Shown: positions 56,649-64,000 of the stretch, piece after piece
Numbering within the stretch: the first letter of the stretch is position 1
How the letters are laid out: the number at the start of each line of letters is the position of its first letter
Origin: Rouxiella chamberiensis
GTDB lineage: Bacteria > Pseudomonadota > Gammaproteobacteria > Enterobacterales > Enterobacteriaceae
DNA: 64,000 nt
Direction of reading: 5' to 3'
Assembly: GCF_026967475.1 (NCBI RefSeq)
Contig: NZ_CP114058.1
Coordinates: 744,001 to 808,000 of the forward strand
Made by a program: the position numbers and the translations under genes
The notes under the pieces: model-generated
What the model was told of the DNA's origin: nothing
Seen by the model: the letters and a program-made list of their open reading frames with translations, nothing else
The model's database searches: none

Positions 56649-58148
56649 TCAGAGAATTTCTTCGTCTTCCTGCCAGACCCCGGCCATGACGGTTTCCAGC
56701 TTTTTAAACAGCCGATAGCGCGGCTCGTGGAAGGCAAATTGCTCAGGATTCGGCAACAGAGGCCGGGCGGTCACCTTTACCGCCTGCGCCACCCCTGCCG
56801 ACAAGTCTTGCCAGATTCCGACGCCGACCCCCGCGCAGATAGCCGCGCCCAGCGCACCGGTCTCTTTGCATTCGGTCACGTTAATCGGGATGCCGAGCAC
56901 GTCGGCAAACATCTGCGGCCAGATACAGCTGCGCGCCGCGCCGCCCGAAAGCGTAGCCTTCTCGAAGGGGATCCCGGCCGCACGCAGTCTGTCGATGTGC
57001 GCGCGATGGGCGAAGGTCACGCCTTCAAACAGCGCGTAAAGCATGTCGGCTCGCGTGTGCCAGCCGCCAAGTCCATAGAAACCGGCCTTCGAAAGTCCCT
57101 CCTTGCGACCGGAATAGAGATAGGGATGATAGAGAGGCAGGGCTTTGTTGGCGGTGACGTGCGCGACGATATCGCTGCTGCGCGCCGCACCCTGACCGGC
57201 GCGGCCATCGTCGAACTCGCGCAGGAACCAGTCGAGGTTGGCCGCCGAGGTCGCGCTGGCTTCTATTGCCATATAGCGGTCGCGTTCGATAATCGAATTC
57301 ATGAATACCGGGCGCAAATAGTCAGGTTTATCGACGACCACCTGATTGATGCTCCAGGTGCCTGCCACAATCGAAGCTTCGCCGGTATTGACGACGCCGG
57401 ATCCGACTGCGCTTGCCACCACGTCGAAGATGCCTGCAACCACCGGAATGCCGACAGGCAGTCCCGTAAGCGCGGCAGCCTGCGCGGTAATGTGGCCCAC
57501 GACGTCACAGGATTCGTTAAGCGGAGCAAGCAGCGGCAGGGCATCTTCAATGTCGTAGAGCGCCATCAGTTCGCGGTCATAGTCGCGCGAGGCGTAATAC
57601 AGCAGGCCTGCACCGGCGGCGTCCGAGTAGTCGGATGAAATCACACCGGAGAGGAAATAGGCGATAACGTCTTTCGCCAGCAGAAAATGGCCGATATGGG
57701 CATAAACCTCCGGCTGATGGCGCTTGAGCCAGCTAACAAGAACCGGCGTGGCGGCCGGCCACGGTTTTTGCAGCGAGCGCTGGTAGATAACAAGGTCGCG
57801 TCCTTCAAGTTCAAGCTGCTGTACTCGTTCGTGCGCACGATTGTCGATAGACTGAATGCCCAGCAGCGGTCGTCCCTGTTTATCGAGCGCATACACGCCG
57901 TTGCCATGACCCGCCGCGCCTACCGCGAGCACCTGCACATTCCTCTGAGAAACCTGTGCCAGACAGGCGCGAACCGCCTGGGTAACCCCCTGATAAATGT
58001 CTTCAATGGGTCGCTCGGCATAGCCCGGCTGCGGCTGATGCGTCTCTCCGGCGCATTCGGCCACGGCAAGCACGGTGCCTGCCAAATCAAACAGCACCGC
58101 TTTAATCATCGTGTTGCCCGCATCAATGCCCAGCAAGCATCGGCTCAT
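56649..58148 (-). CDS. FGGY-family carbohydrate kinase
   Basis: A 499-residue sugar or polyol kinase. The N-terminal ATPase fold starts LLGIDAGNTMIKAVLFD; GAAGHGNGVYALD and SIDNRAHERV follow. The second FGGY signature region is TLSGGAARSCIWPQMFADVLGIPINVTECKETGALGAA in its family pattern. It resembles L-xylulose or erythritol-type kinases rather than glycerol kinase. It lies downstream of a class I aldolase and a GlpD-like dehydrogenase, so it probably phosphorylates a polyol or ketose used by them. Confidence 0.88.
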   Translation of the reverse strand: MSRCLLGIDAGNTMIKAVLFDLAGTVLAVAECAGETHQPQPGYAERPIEDIYQGVTQAVRACLAQVSQRNVQVLAVGAAGHGNGVYALDKQGRPLLGIQSIDNRAHERVQQLELEGRDLVIYQRSLQKPWPAATPVLVSWLKRHQPEVYAHIGHFLLAKDVIAYFLSGVISSDYSDAAGAGLLYYASRDYDRELMALYDIEDALPLLAPLNESCDVVGHITAQAAALTGLPVGIPVVAGIFDVVASAVGSGVVNTGEASIVAGTWSINQVVVDKPDYLRPVFMNSIIERDRYMAIEASATSAANLDWFLREFDDGRAGQGAARSSDIVAHVTANKALPLYHPYLYSGRKEGLSKAGFYGLGGWHTRADMLYALFEGVTFAHRAHIDRLRAAGIPFEKATLSGGAARSCIWPQMFADVLGIPINVTECKETGALGAAICAGVGVGIWQDLSAGVAQAVKVTARPLLPNPEQFAFHEPRYRLFKKLETVMAGVWQEDEEIL

Positions 58149-58214
58149 CTAAACCCCCTGTGGCCTTCGTGAAGAAAGCGAGGTGTGGCGATTGTAGAGG
58201 CATGAACGTCTTTA

Positions 58215-59063
58215 TCAATGCCGTTGATATTGCTGATAAATTTCCAGTGCGTCGCGCCCGCTGACGCCTTGATGGATAATCGCCATCAGCGCTCTGACGA
58301 CCTGCGACGGATTGCTGTGCTGGTACACGTTGCGGCCATACACCATGCCGGAAGCGCCTTGCGCCATCAGTGCCGCCGTTTTGTCGAGTACCGCAGACAG
58401 CTCGCCCTTGCCGCCGCCGCGCACCAGCGTCGGGCAGCGTGCCGCCTCGACAACGCGGTGAAAATCTTCGACATGGTCGGTAGGGTCCGCCTTGATGATG
58501 TCGGCACCCAGCTCACGCGCCAGTCGCACCAGCGGAACTATCTTGCCGACATCGCCAAGCGACCCGTAAGCGGCTCCCTGTCCGGCAGGAGCCATCACCA
58601 GCGGTTCAATCATCAGCGGCATGGCGTATTTTTCGCAGGCATGGCGCAGGCGACCGATATTCTCGACGCACTGGCGGAAAATTCCCGGTTCATCGGGGAT
58701 CATATACAGATTGACGACAACGGCGGCGGCGTCCATTTGCAGGGCGGCAAGCAGCGGTTCATCGGGGTTGTGCAGCACCGCCCACATTTCGCGGTGCCGC
58801 GCGGCGTTATAGGCATTCCCCACATCGGTACGCAGCACCAGCGCCGGTTTGTTCTGCGTCTGTTCCTGCAATAGATCGGCCTGACCATAGTTGACCTGAA
58901 TGGCGTCGGGCCGAGCGGCAATCAGGCTATTCATGACACCGGCGATATCCTCCAGTCCTATCAGGAAGTCGGGTTCATTGGCTATGCCGTGATCGATAGC
59001 CACATCGAGGCATTTTCCGTTGTTGAACAGGCGGTTAAGTCTGACTTTATGACTGACTGGCAT
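58215..59063 (-). CDS. Class I aldolase of the DhnA/LsrF family
   Basis: A 282-residue Schiff-base aldolase of the archaeal-type fructose-bisphosphate aldolase group. Markers are VAIDHGIANEPDF at the start, GADIIKADPTD (barrel Lys), and PTLVRGGGKGE with the phosphate-binding Gly-rich loop, then GASGMVYGRNVYQH. ATG 59063, preceded by GAGGG, overlaps the dehydrogenase gene by 17 bases; an ATG at 59084 lacks a binding site. It probably cleaves a phosphorylated sugar from the neighbouring kinase and dehydrogenase. Confidence 0.85.
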   Translation of the reverse strand: MPVSHKVRLNRLFNNGKCLDVAIDHGIANEPDFLIGLEDIAGVMNSLIAARPDAIQVNYGQADLLQEQTQNKPALVLRTDVGNAYNAARHREMWAVLHNPDEPLLAALQMDAAAVVVNLYMIPDEPGIFRQCVENIGRLRHACEKYAMPLMIEPLVMAPAGQGAAYGSLGDVGKIVPLVRLARELGADIIKADPTDHVEDFHRVVEAARCPTLVRGGGKGELSAVLDKTAALMAQGASGMVYGRNVYQHSNPSQVVRALMAIIHQGVSGRDALEIYQQYQRH

Positions 59064-60804
59064 GACGGGATCCCTCTTGGACATGCAATGGATAAAGCCC
59101 GGTCAGCCCGTGCAGGCTGGCGAGGCGGGAAAGGGTGGTATCAAGCTGTTGCGCACGCTGGGTGGCGTCCCAGCCTAGCTCGCTTGCGACAAGGTCAGCC
59201 AGCTCCTGCACGCGTTCGGCGGTAAGCATGCCGCCAATTGCCATGGGGGTGCGGCGGACCAGCAGATCCTCCAGCGTCTGCACCTGCTCATGATGAATCA
59301 GATAGCGCAGCTCGTTGCGGCTGTAGTCGGCGAAATGCATCAGGGGACTGTCCGGCTCACTGACCATAAAGGCGGCGATGGGCGCAGCCGCCGTGCCGTA
59401 ACGGGTCAGAAGTTGGCCGACGCGCTCGGCAGTCAGGCCGCTCTGTCTACTCACAAGCTGGATCCACGCGGTTTTGCGTTCGGGAAGCGGGTAATCCCTG
59501 CCGCCGCCGATGGCTAGATCGCCGGTAGAGACGTTGCGCGTTCTGCCCAGCAGCTTCAGGACCTTGTCGGCCGCCTGTTCGCCAAATTTGCGAAACGTCG
59601 TCCACTTGCCGCCCACCAGACAGAGGGTGGAATAGTAGCGAGTGGCATCGGGCGGCAACAATACCAGCGTATGATTGCGGGAAATGCGCCCGTTGACTTC
59701 CGTATCGCTCGCCGGAAGCGGGCGCACGCCGCTGAACGTATAAAGCACGTCTTCGTCTTTCACCGCAATATGTGGGAAGACGAACTTCAGCGACTGCAAG
59801 ATATAGCGTTGTTCGTCGGCGCTGCAGGCCACGTCGTCGGGATTATCGATGCGAATATCCGTCGAGCCGACCAGCACATTGCCGTACCACGGGAACATGA
59901 TGCACACGCGGCCTTCCTTGTTCTCGTAATAGACCATCTCGCCGTTGAGCGCCGCCAGCAGAAGCGGATGGCGGATAATCAGATGCGATCCCTTGGTGCC
60001 GCCAATCAGATTTTTACTTTTTGCGGGTTGTCTGAGTGTGGAATTGAGGCGGTCTATCCACGCGCCCGTCGCATTGACCACGACATGAGGACGCAGGGTA
60101 AAGGTGTGTCCGCCGAGCTTGTCCCTGAGGGTAAGGGTTTCCCCGTCGCTTGCGACCAGTTGGACATAATTGAGGGCCAGTGCCTGCGGGTTGGCCTGTT
60201 CGGCATCATTGACCAACTCGACGCCCAATCGCTCGGGCGCGCTTATCCAGCCATCATAATAGGTCGCGCTGCACTTTACCCAGTCGGCAAAATCGGGCCA
60301 GCGCTGGCGGGTTGCCGTGTCGCCGTTCAGCTGGTGGCGTGGCATCGAGCCATATTGCCGCGTGTAGAGGTCATACATCGACAGCCCGGTTTTAATGATC
60401 AATGCGCCACGGCGTGACGGGCGTTCGCTGAGGCGTAGAAAGCGTTTACCGGCGTTGACCAGCCCACCGCTCCAGCTATCGATGGGCACAGTGGTGCGCA
60501 GCGGGGCAACATAATGCGGGGCATTTTTCAGCAGCCTGTCGCGCTCCTGCACCGACTCTTTGACCAGCGAAAATTCGCCGGTTTCAAGGTAGCGCAGACC
60601 GCCGTGGATCATCCGCGACAACGCACCGCTCGCGGCCTGACACCAGTCACCCTGTTCCACCATAATCACCGGAATACCCTGCAATGCCAGCTCGCGAAAG
60701 GTGCTGATGCCGTTGATACCGCCGCCGACAATCAGCACCGGCGTTTCGGTCAGTGATTCCATGCGCCTGATTTTATCGGCGCGTTGCGAAGTGATGTTGT
60801 CCAC
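59047..60804 (-). CDS. GlpD-like FAD-dependent polyol-phosphate dehydrogenase
   Basis: A 585-residue flavoprotein of the glycerol-3-phosphate dehydrogenase (GlpD/GlpA/EryB) family, which oxidises a polyol phosphate and passes electrons to quinone. FAD motif VLIVGGGINGISTFRELALQG at about 21; SRMIHGGLRYLETGEF is the family signature; GTKGSHLIIRHPLL and FSGVRPLP follow; a C-terminal DAO-C domain ends near 570. It starts at GTG 60804 behind GGGAG. It heads an operon with the aldolase (overlapping) and the FGGY kinase, so the substrate is more likely a longer polyol phosphate than glycerol-3-phosphate. Confidence 0.85.
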   Translation of the reverse strand: MDNITSQRADKIRRMESLTETPVLIVGGGINGISTFRELALQGIPVIMVEQGDWCQAASGALSRMIHGGLRYLETGEFSLVKESVQERDRLLKNAPHYVAPLRTTVPIDSWSGGLVNAGKRFLRLSERPSRRGALIIKTGLSMYDLYTRQYGSMPRHQLNGDTATRQRWPDFADWVKCSATYYDGWISAPERLGVELVNDAEQANPQALALNYVQLVASDGETLTLRDKLGGHTFTLRPHVVVNATGAWIDRLNSTLRQPAKSKNLIGGTKGSHLIIRHPLLLAALNGEMVYYENKEGRVCIMFPWYGNVLVGSTDIRIDNPDDVACSADEQRYILQSLKFVFPHIAVKDEDVLYTFSGVRPLPASDTEVNGRISRNHTLVLLPPDATRYYSTLCLVGGKWTTFRKFGEQAADKVLKLLGRTRNVSTGDLAIGGGRDYPLPERKTAWIQLVSRQSGLTAERVGQLLTRYGTAAAPIAAFMVSEPDSPLMHFADYSRNELRYLIHHEQVQTLEDLLVRRTPMAIGGMLTAERVQELADLVASELGWDATQRAQQLDTTLSRLASLHGLTGLYPLHVQEGSRHASQS

Positions 60805-61299
60805 TGAATGCTCCCTTTGCTTCCTCCCGTCGCCGCTATCCGTCTGGGCGTGCCCGGCCCGACCGCCACAGGTGCAGCGAACAAAGGGATAAACAGCGGG
60901 AGGTGAAATTGAAATTTTTGTTGGCTGGACGCTATGTCTATGAGAGGTATAGGGTAGAAAATCAGGGAAGGGCAATGTCTTGATTGTTAATTGTTACCAG
61001 TTTGTGATCTGGGTCGGCGGATAAGGAAATTTCTGTCTGTTTCTTGCAGTGCGTGAGAAAAGTGGAAGGCGCTGCCAGCCCCGGAACACGCGAGCGTGAG
61101 GCCGTGACGTTGGTGGCCTGCCGACCCATGAGAGTAACGCGCTAAACATTGATCTAGGTCAATGACATCAGGAGATAGCATAATTTATGACTGACTCTAA
61201 GAAATAGCTGATTTTTTCCCCTGACGTGCCATGTTATCTTCTGCGCCATTATTAAGACGTCTATGCCTGATATAACATTATCAGTGAAGTGGAATTAGC
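60805..61299. other. Intergenic region with an FNR-like site
   Basis: 495 bases between the divergent GlpD-like and HldD-like genes, with no coding frame I would trust. TTGATCTAGGTCAA at 61149-61162 matches the FNR consensus TTGAT-N4-ATCAA at 9 of 10 fixed positions. It lies 138 bases from the HldD-like start and about 345 from the GlpD-like start. The region near 60850-60900 (GC-rich, CGCCGCTATCC...) shows nothing recognisable. Confidence 0.4.
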
Positions 61300-62280
61300 A
61301 TGATTTTATTAACCGGTGCGGCAGGATTTATCGGCTCTAATGTATTATTGGCGTTGAATAAAGCCGGCATAAATGATGTGGTAATTTGCGACACGCTGGG
61401 GCGCGGTGAAAAATGGCGAAATATTATCGACTGTGAATTCAGCGATTTTATTCCTCTCGATAACCTTGAAGCTTGGCTGGAAAAAAGCCCCGAACTCGAT
61501 GCCGTTATTCATCTTGGCGCGAAATCCTCCACGACCGCCGTCGATGCCGATGAAGTTCTGGTCAATAATGTCTCGCGTTCGCTCAAACTGTGGCAATTTT
61601 GCGCCAGACAGGGCGTCACTTTTATTTACGCCTCCTCTTCGTCAACTTATGGCGATGGATCCCGCGGCTTCAAAGACCATCAGTCCCCGCGCTTTCTCAA
61701 CCAGCTCAACCCGCAGAATCTTTATAGCTGGAGCAAGAATATCTTTGATCTGCGGGTGGCGCGCGACGTCGAAAATCCCGAGGTCAAGACCCCGCCTCAC
61801 TGGTATGGCTTAAAACTATTTAATGTCTACGGGCCGGGTGAATTTCGTGCCGGGACATTGAAGAGTTCAGTCGGCAAAATTTGTTATTCCGTCTTGCAGG
61901 ATAAACCCGTGACTCTGTTTAAGTCAGCCTCACCGGAATATGATGACGGCGAGCAGTCGCGAGATTTTATTTATATCGATGACGTCACAGAAGTGATCAA
62001 GTGGTTATTAACCCATAAACCCAAGTCGGGATTATATAATGTGGGCACCGGTGAATCGACGACCTTTCTGACCATTGCCCAGACCGCTTTTGAACTCTCT
62101 CGTAAAAGCCAGAAAATTAATTTCGCCCCTACTCCCGATATTTTCAAAAACAGCACTCAAGATTTTACCCAGGCCGATATCACCAAAATACGTGCGGCGG
62201 GTTATACCCATAACTTCACCACCTTGCGCGAAGGAATGGCCAAATATCTCCATTATCTACGCCAAAGAGTGCAGGGCTAA
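61300..62280 (+). CDS. ADP-heptose 6-epimerase-like NAD-dependent epimerase (HldD/RfaD-like)
   Basis: A 326-residue extended short-chain dehydrogenase. It has the Rossmann motif GAAGFIGSN, the HldD-like HLGAKSSTTAVD, the catalytic Thr/Ser region YASSSSTYGDGS and YxxxK in YSWSKNIFD, then LKLFNVYGPGE, RDFIYIDDV and a C terminus FTQADITKIRAAGYTHNFTTLREGM like HldD. HldD epimerises ADP-D-glycero- to ADP-L-glycero-manno-heptose for LPS core. This gene stands alone, outside an LPS locus, so it is probably an accessory paralogue. It is preceded by a weak ribosome site (GGAAT). Confidence 0.82.
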   Translation: MILLTGAAGFIGSNVLLALNKAGINDVVICDTLGRGEKWRNIIDCEFSDFIPLDNLEAWLEKSPELDAVIHLGAKSSTTAVDADEVLVNNVSRSLKLWQFCARQGVTFIYASSSSTYGDGSRGFKDHQSPRFLNQLNPQNLYSWSKNIFDLRVARDVENPEVKTPPHWYGLKLFNVYGPGEFRAGTLKSSVGKICYSVLQDKPVTLFKSASPEYDDGEQSRDFIYIDDVTEVIKWLLTHKPKSGLYNVGTGESTTFLTIAQTAFELSRKSQKINFAPTPDIFKNSTQDFTQADITKIRAAGYTHNFTTLREGMAKYLHYLRQRVQG

Positions 62281-62410
62281 CCCCCGTCTGCGGCGTTTCG
62301 CGCAGCAGACCCTGCGCGCGTTAAAACCTGCAAAAACGTTTTCCTCGGCGAATACCTTATGTATATGATGGAAAGATAAGGTATTTATCAAATCTATCTG
62401 AGGAGAATGT

Positions 62411-62871
62411 ATGAGCGTTGAACGCGTCCAGCAATTTCTGGCCGAGCATGCGCCTGAAACGACCGTGACGGTACTTGAGAAAAGTACCGCAACCGTCGCC
62501 GAAGCCGCAGAAGCCTTTGAGGTCGAAAGCGGGCAGATTGCCAAAACGCTGTCGTTTCGAGTGAATGATGATGTGGTTTTGCTGGTCATGGCCGGGACCG
62601 CAAGGATCGACAACAAGAAATACAAGCAGCTGGTTTCGGCGTTAAAGCGCGCATGTTGCCTTTCGAAGAGGTCGAAGCCTTGACCGGGTATCCGCCGGGC
62701 GGCGTGTGTCCCTTCGCGCCTGCCGAAACCGTTAAAATCTTCTGTGACCACAGCCTGACCCGTTACGAAGAGGTGCTTCCCGCCGGAGGCAGCGTGAATT
62801 CCGGCGTCAGAATCGCGCCCGACAAACTCGCGACCATTACCGGTGCTCGGTGGATTGATGTCACCTGCTGA
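62411..62871 (+). pseudogene. YbaK/ProX-family aminoacyl-tRNA deacylase-like protein, frameshifted
   Basis: Small trans-editing domain that hydrolyses mischarged tRNA. From ATG 62411 (GAGGAG upstream) the frame gives MSVERVQQFLAEHAPETTVTV in family order, IAKTLSF with the catalytic-type Lys, and ARIDNKKYKQ, then leaves frame near 62630-62645. The other frame resumes FGVKARMLPFEEVEALTGYP, GGVCPFA and the conserved C-terminal SGVRIAPDKLATITGARWIDV. Removing two bases (or adding one) there gives about 153 residues, a standard length. A real lesion or a sequencing error are both possible. Confidence 0.8.
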
Positions 62872-62885
62872 TATTTTTGCGCCTA

Positions 62886-63911
62886 TCAGGACGCTGGCGA
62901 CATATTAAACGGCGTAACGACACTCACGCTGGAAAATACCACAGGGAGATCAGGATTAACGGCGGGAATAAAGGCGTGATATTCAAGAATGCTTTTGAAT
63001 ATATTTCGCGCATCCTGCCGTAAATCGTGCTGGATTATTAAATCCAGTTTTCCCTGCTCAAGTAAAATACGGTTATCGCTATCTAAATCGTGACCAATAA
63101 ACATTTTCACCGGTCGATCCATATCGCTGAAAGCTCTTAAAATAGCGTTGTTGGCACCGCCGACACTGTAAACGGCGTTTAATGCCGAATTATTTTTTAA
63201 CGCATTTTTAACAACGTTATAGGTCATGGCATCAATGCCATAGCCGCCATAAAGACGCACGGTTTCAAGCCGGGGCGCCATATGACTCAACGTTTCACAA
63301 AATCCGACCACGCGTTCCTCTTCACCGTGAAAATTTTCCGCGCCGATGACGGCCGCAATCGACACGTTTTCGTCTTTCAGCCAGCGCGCCATCATGTAGG
63401 CCGCCGTGCTGCCCGCCGAGCGATTTTCAATGCCGATATAGCGAAAACGTTCGCTTTGATACTGGTCGCTGACGAGCGTAATGACCGGGACACGCTGTTG
63501 ATGAAGAAGGTCGATAACCTGCTTTAATTCGGGGCTATCCAACGCCTTGAGCACAATGCCGTAACTGTCGCTGGCGCAGCGCAACAGCAGTTTTTTTATC
63601 TCTTTGACGTCGATTTCCTCGAAAATATGCAGCCGCAGGGCAATCCTGAACGGCGCGAAATTGCCCATCTCGGCGAGCAGGGCGTCGGTAACCATCTGAC
63701 TAAATCGGGCAGGGGTGTGCATGATGACATCCACCGTAATCGTTCGGCCGCTGGCAAGGGCATTGCGTTGCTGCGTTTCCAAATCTTTTATCGCCTGTTC
63801 GATACGGCGCTGTGTCTGCGCATGAACCGCGCCACGACTGTGCAGCGCTCTGTCTACCGTCGCCTTGCTGACCCCTGCCTGCTGGGCGATCTGCTTGATG
63901 GAGAATTTCAT
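62886..63911 (-). CDS. LacI-family transcriptional regulator
   Basis: A 341-residue repressor with an N-terminal helix-turn-helix (SIKQIAQQAGVSKATVDRALHSRGAV) and a periplasmic-binding-protein-like effector domain (about 60-335; VPVITLVSDQYQ, RFRYIGIENRSAGSTAAYMMARWL, MFIGHDLDSDN). The VDRAL form and effector domain are those of the sugar/inositol-type group. Target genes are not evident; they may lie beyond the window end, or be the polyol operon. Confidence 0.87.
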   Translation of the reverse strand: MKFSIKQIAQQAGVSKATVDRALHSRGAVHAQTQRRIEQAIKDLETQQRNALASGRTITVDVIMHTPARFSQMVTDALLAEMGNFAPFRIALRLHIFEEIDVKEIKKLLLRCASDSYGIVLKALDSPELKQVIDLLHQQRVPVITLVSDQYQSERFRYIGIENRSAGSTAAYMMARWLKDENVSIAAVIGAENFHGEEERVVGFCETLSHMAPRLETVRLYGGYGIDAMTYNVVKNALKNNSALNAVYSVGGANNAILRAFSDMDRPVKMFIGHDLDSDNRILLEQGKLDLIIQHDLRQDARNIFKSILEYHAFIPAVNPDLPVVFSSVSVVTPFNMSPAS

Positions 63912-64000
63912 TTGAGGTTTTTTTGAGGTTGTCTGTTTCTATTGTTGTCTAAATGTATCTGCTATTGTGCCGAATTGTTAACTGTTATTTTCTGTTTTCC

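Overview
The window looks like the chromosome of an enteric gamma-proteobacterium (Enterobacterales). A Yersiniaceae-like organism such as a Serratia, Rahnella or Rouxiella relative is my guess. The evidence is the salmochelin genes iroB/iroC/iroE/iroN, nac behind a sigma-54 promoter, narX, fhuF, a YchO-type inverse autotransporter and an EsaR/ExpR-type luxR convergent with luxI. Most of the window is GC-rich accessory metabolism; the first 750 bases and the luxI region are visibly AT-richer.

Layout. 1-9870: an island-like block ending at a tRNA-Asn gene with a truncated tyrosine-integrase gene beside it. It holds iroB and iroC (plus strand, each broken by one frameshift) facing iroN and iroE (minus strand, intact, Fur box upstream of iroN); iroD is absent. 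10069-21561: an uncharacterised nitrogen-compound catabolic region: an aminotransferase, a CTP-synthase-like glutaminase, then a seven-gene minus-strand operon (DHDPS-family lyase, creatinase-like M24 protein, enolase-superfamily enzyme, M20 deacylase, polar amino acid ABC transporter), divergent from a tandem-winged-helix GntR regulator and an SDR. Near-identical sequence motifs lie before several of these genes. 21562-22919: nac with an NtrC site and a -24/-12 promoter. 23115-24475: luxI (frameshifted) and luxR, tail to tail and overlapping. 24653-34680: an amino acid ABC transporter with an embedded acetyltransferase, divergent from an LLM-type flavin monooxygenase and a peptide-type ABC transporter. 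This resembles gene sets for salvage of S-substituted cysteines.

34843-39390: an MFS exporter, a DUF998 membrane protein, a LysR regulator, and a membrane protein/enoyl-CoA hydratase pair. 39491-42775: a YchO-like inverse autotransporter directly convergent with narX; narL, normally between them, is missing. 42952-46289: a frameshifted iron-type alcohol dehydrogenase, two unknown genes and fhuF with a Fur-like site. 46382-55356: GntR regulator, complete peptide ABC transporter, cytoplasmic gamma-glutamyltransferase-family enzyme and a second DHDPS-family lyase, suggesting uptake and cleavage of gamma-glutamyl-type compounds. 55659-60804: aldo/keto reductase, then a polyol operon (GlpD-like dehydrogenase, class I aldolase, FGGY kinase). 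61300-63911: HldD-like epimerase, a frameshifted YbaK-family deacylase and a LacI-family regulator.

Two themes recur. First, five recognisable genes and one unknown gene are each broken by a single small indel, which is either real decay (iro synthesis/export, luxI) or sequencing error; reads must decide. Second, transporter-plus-hydrolase operons for nitrogenous and sulfurous small molecules dominate, and nac sits among them.
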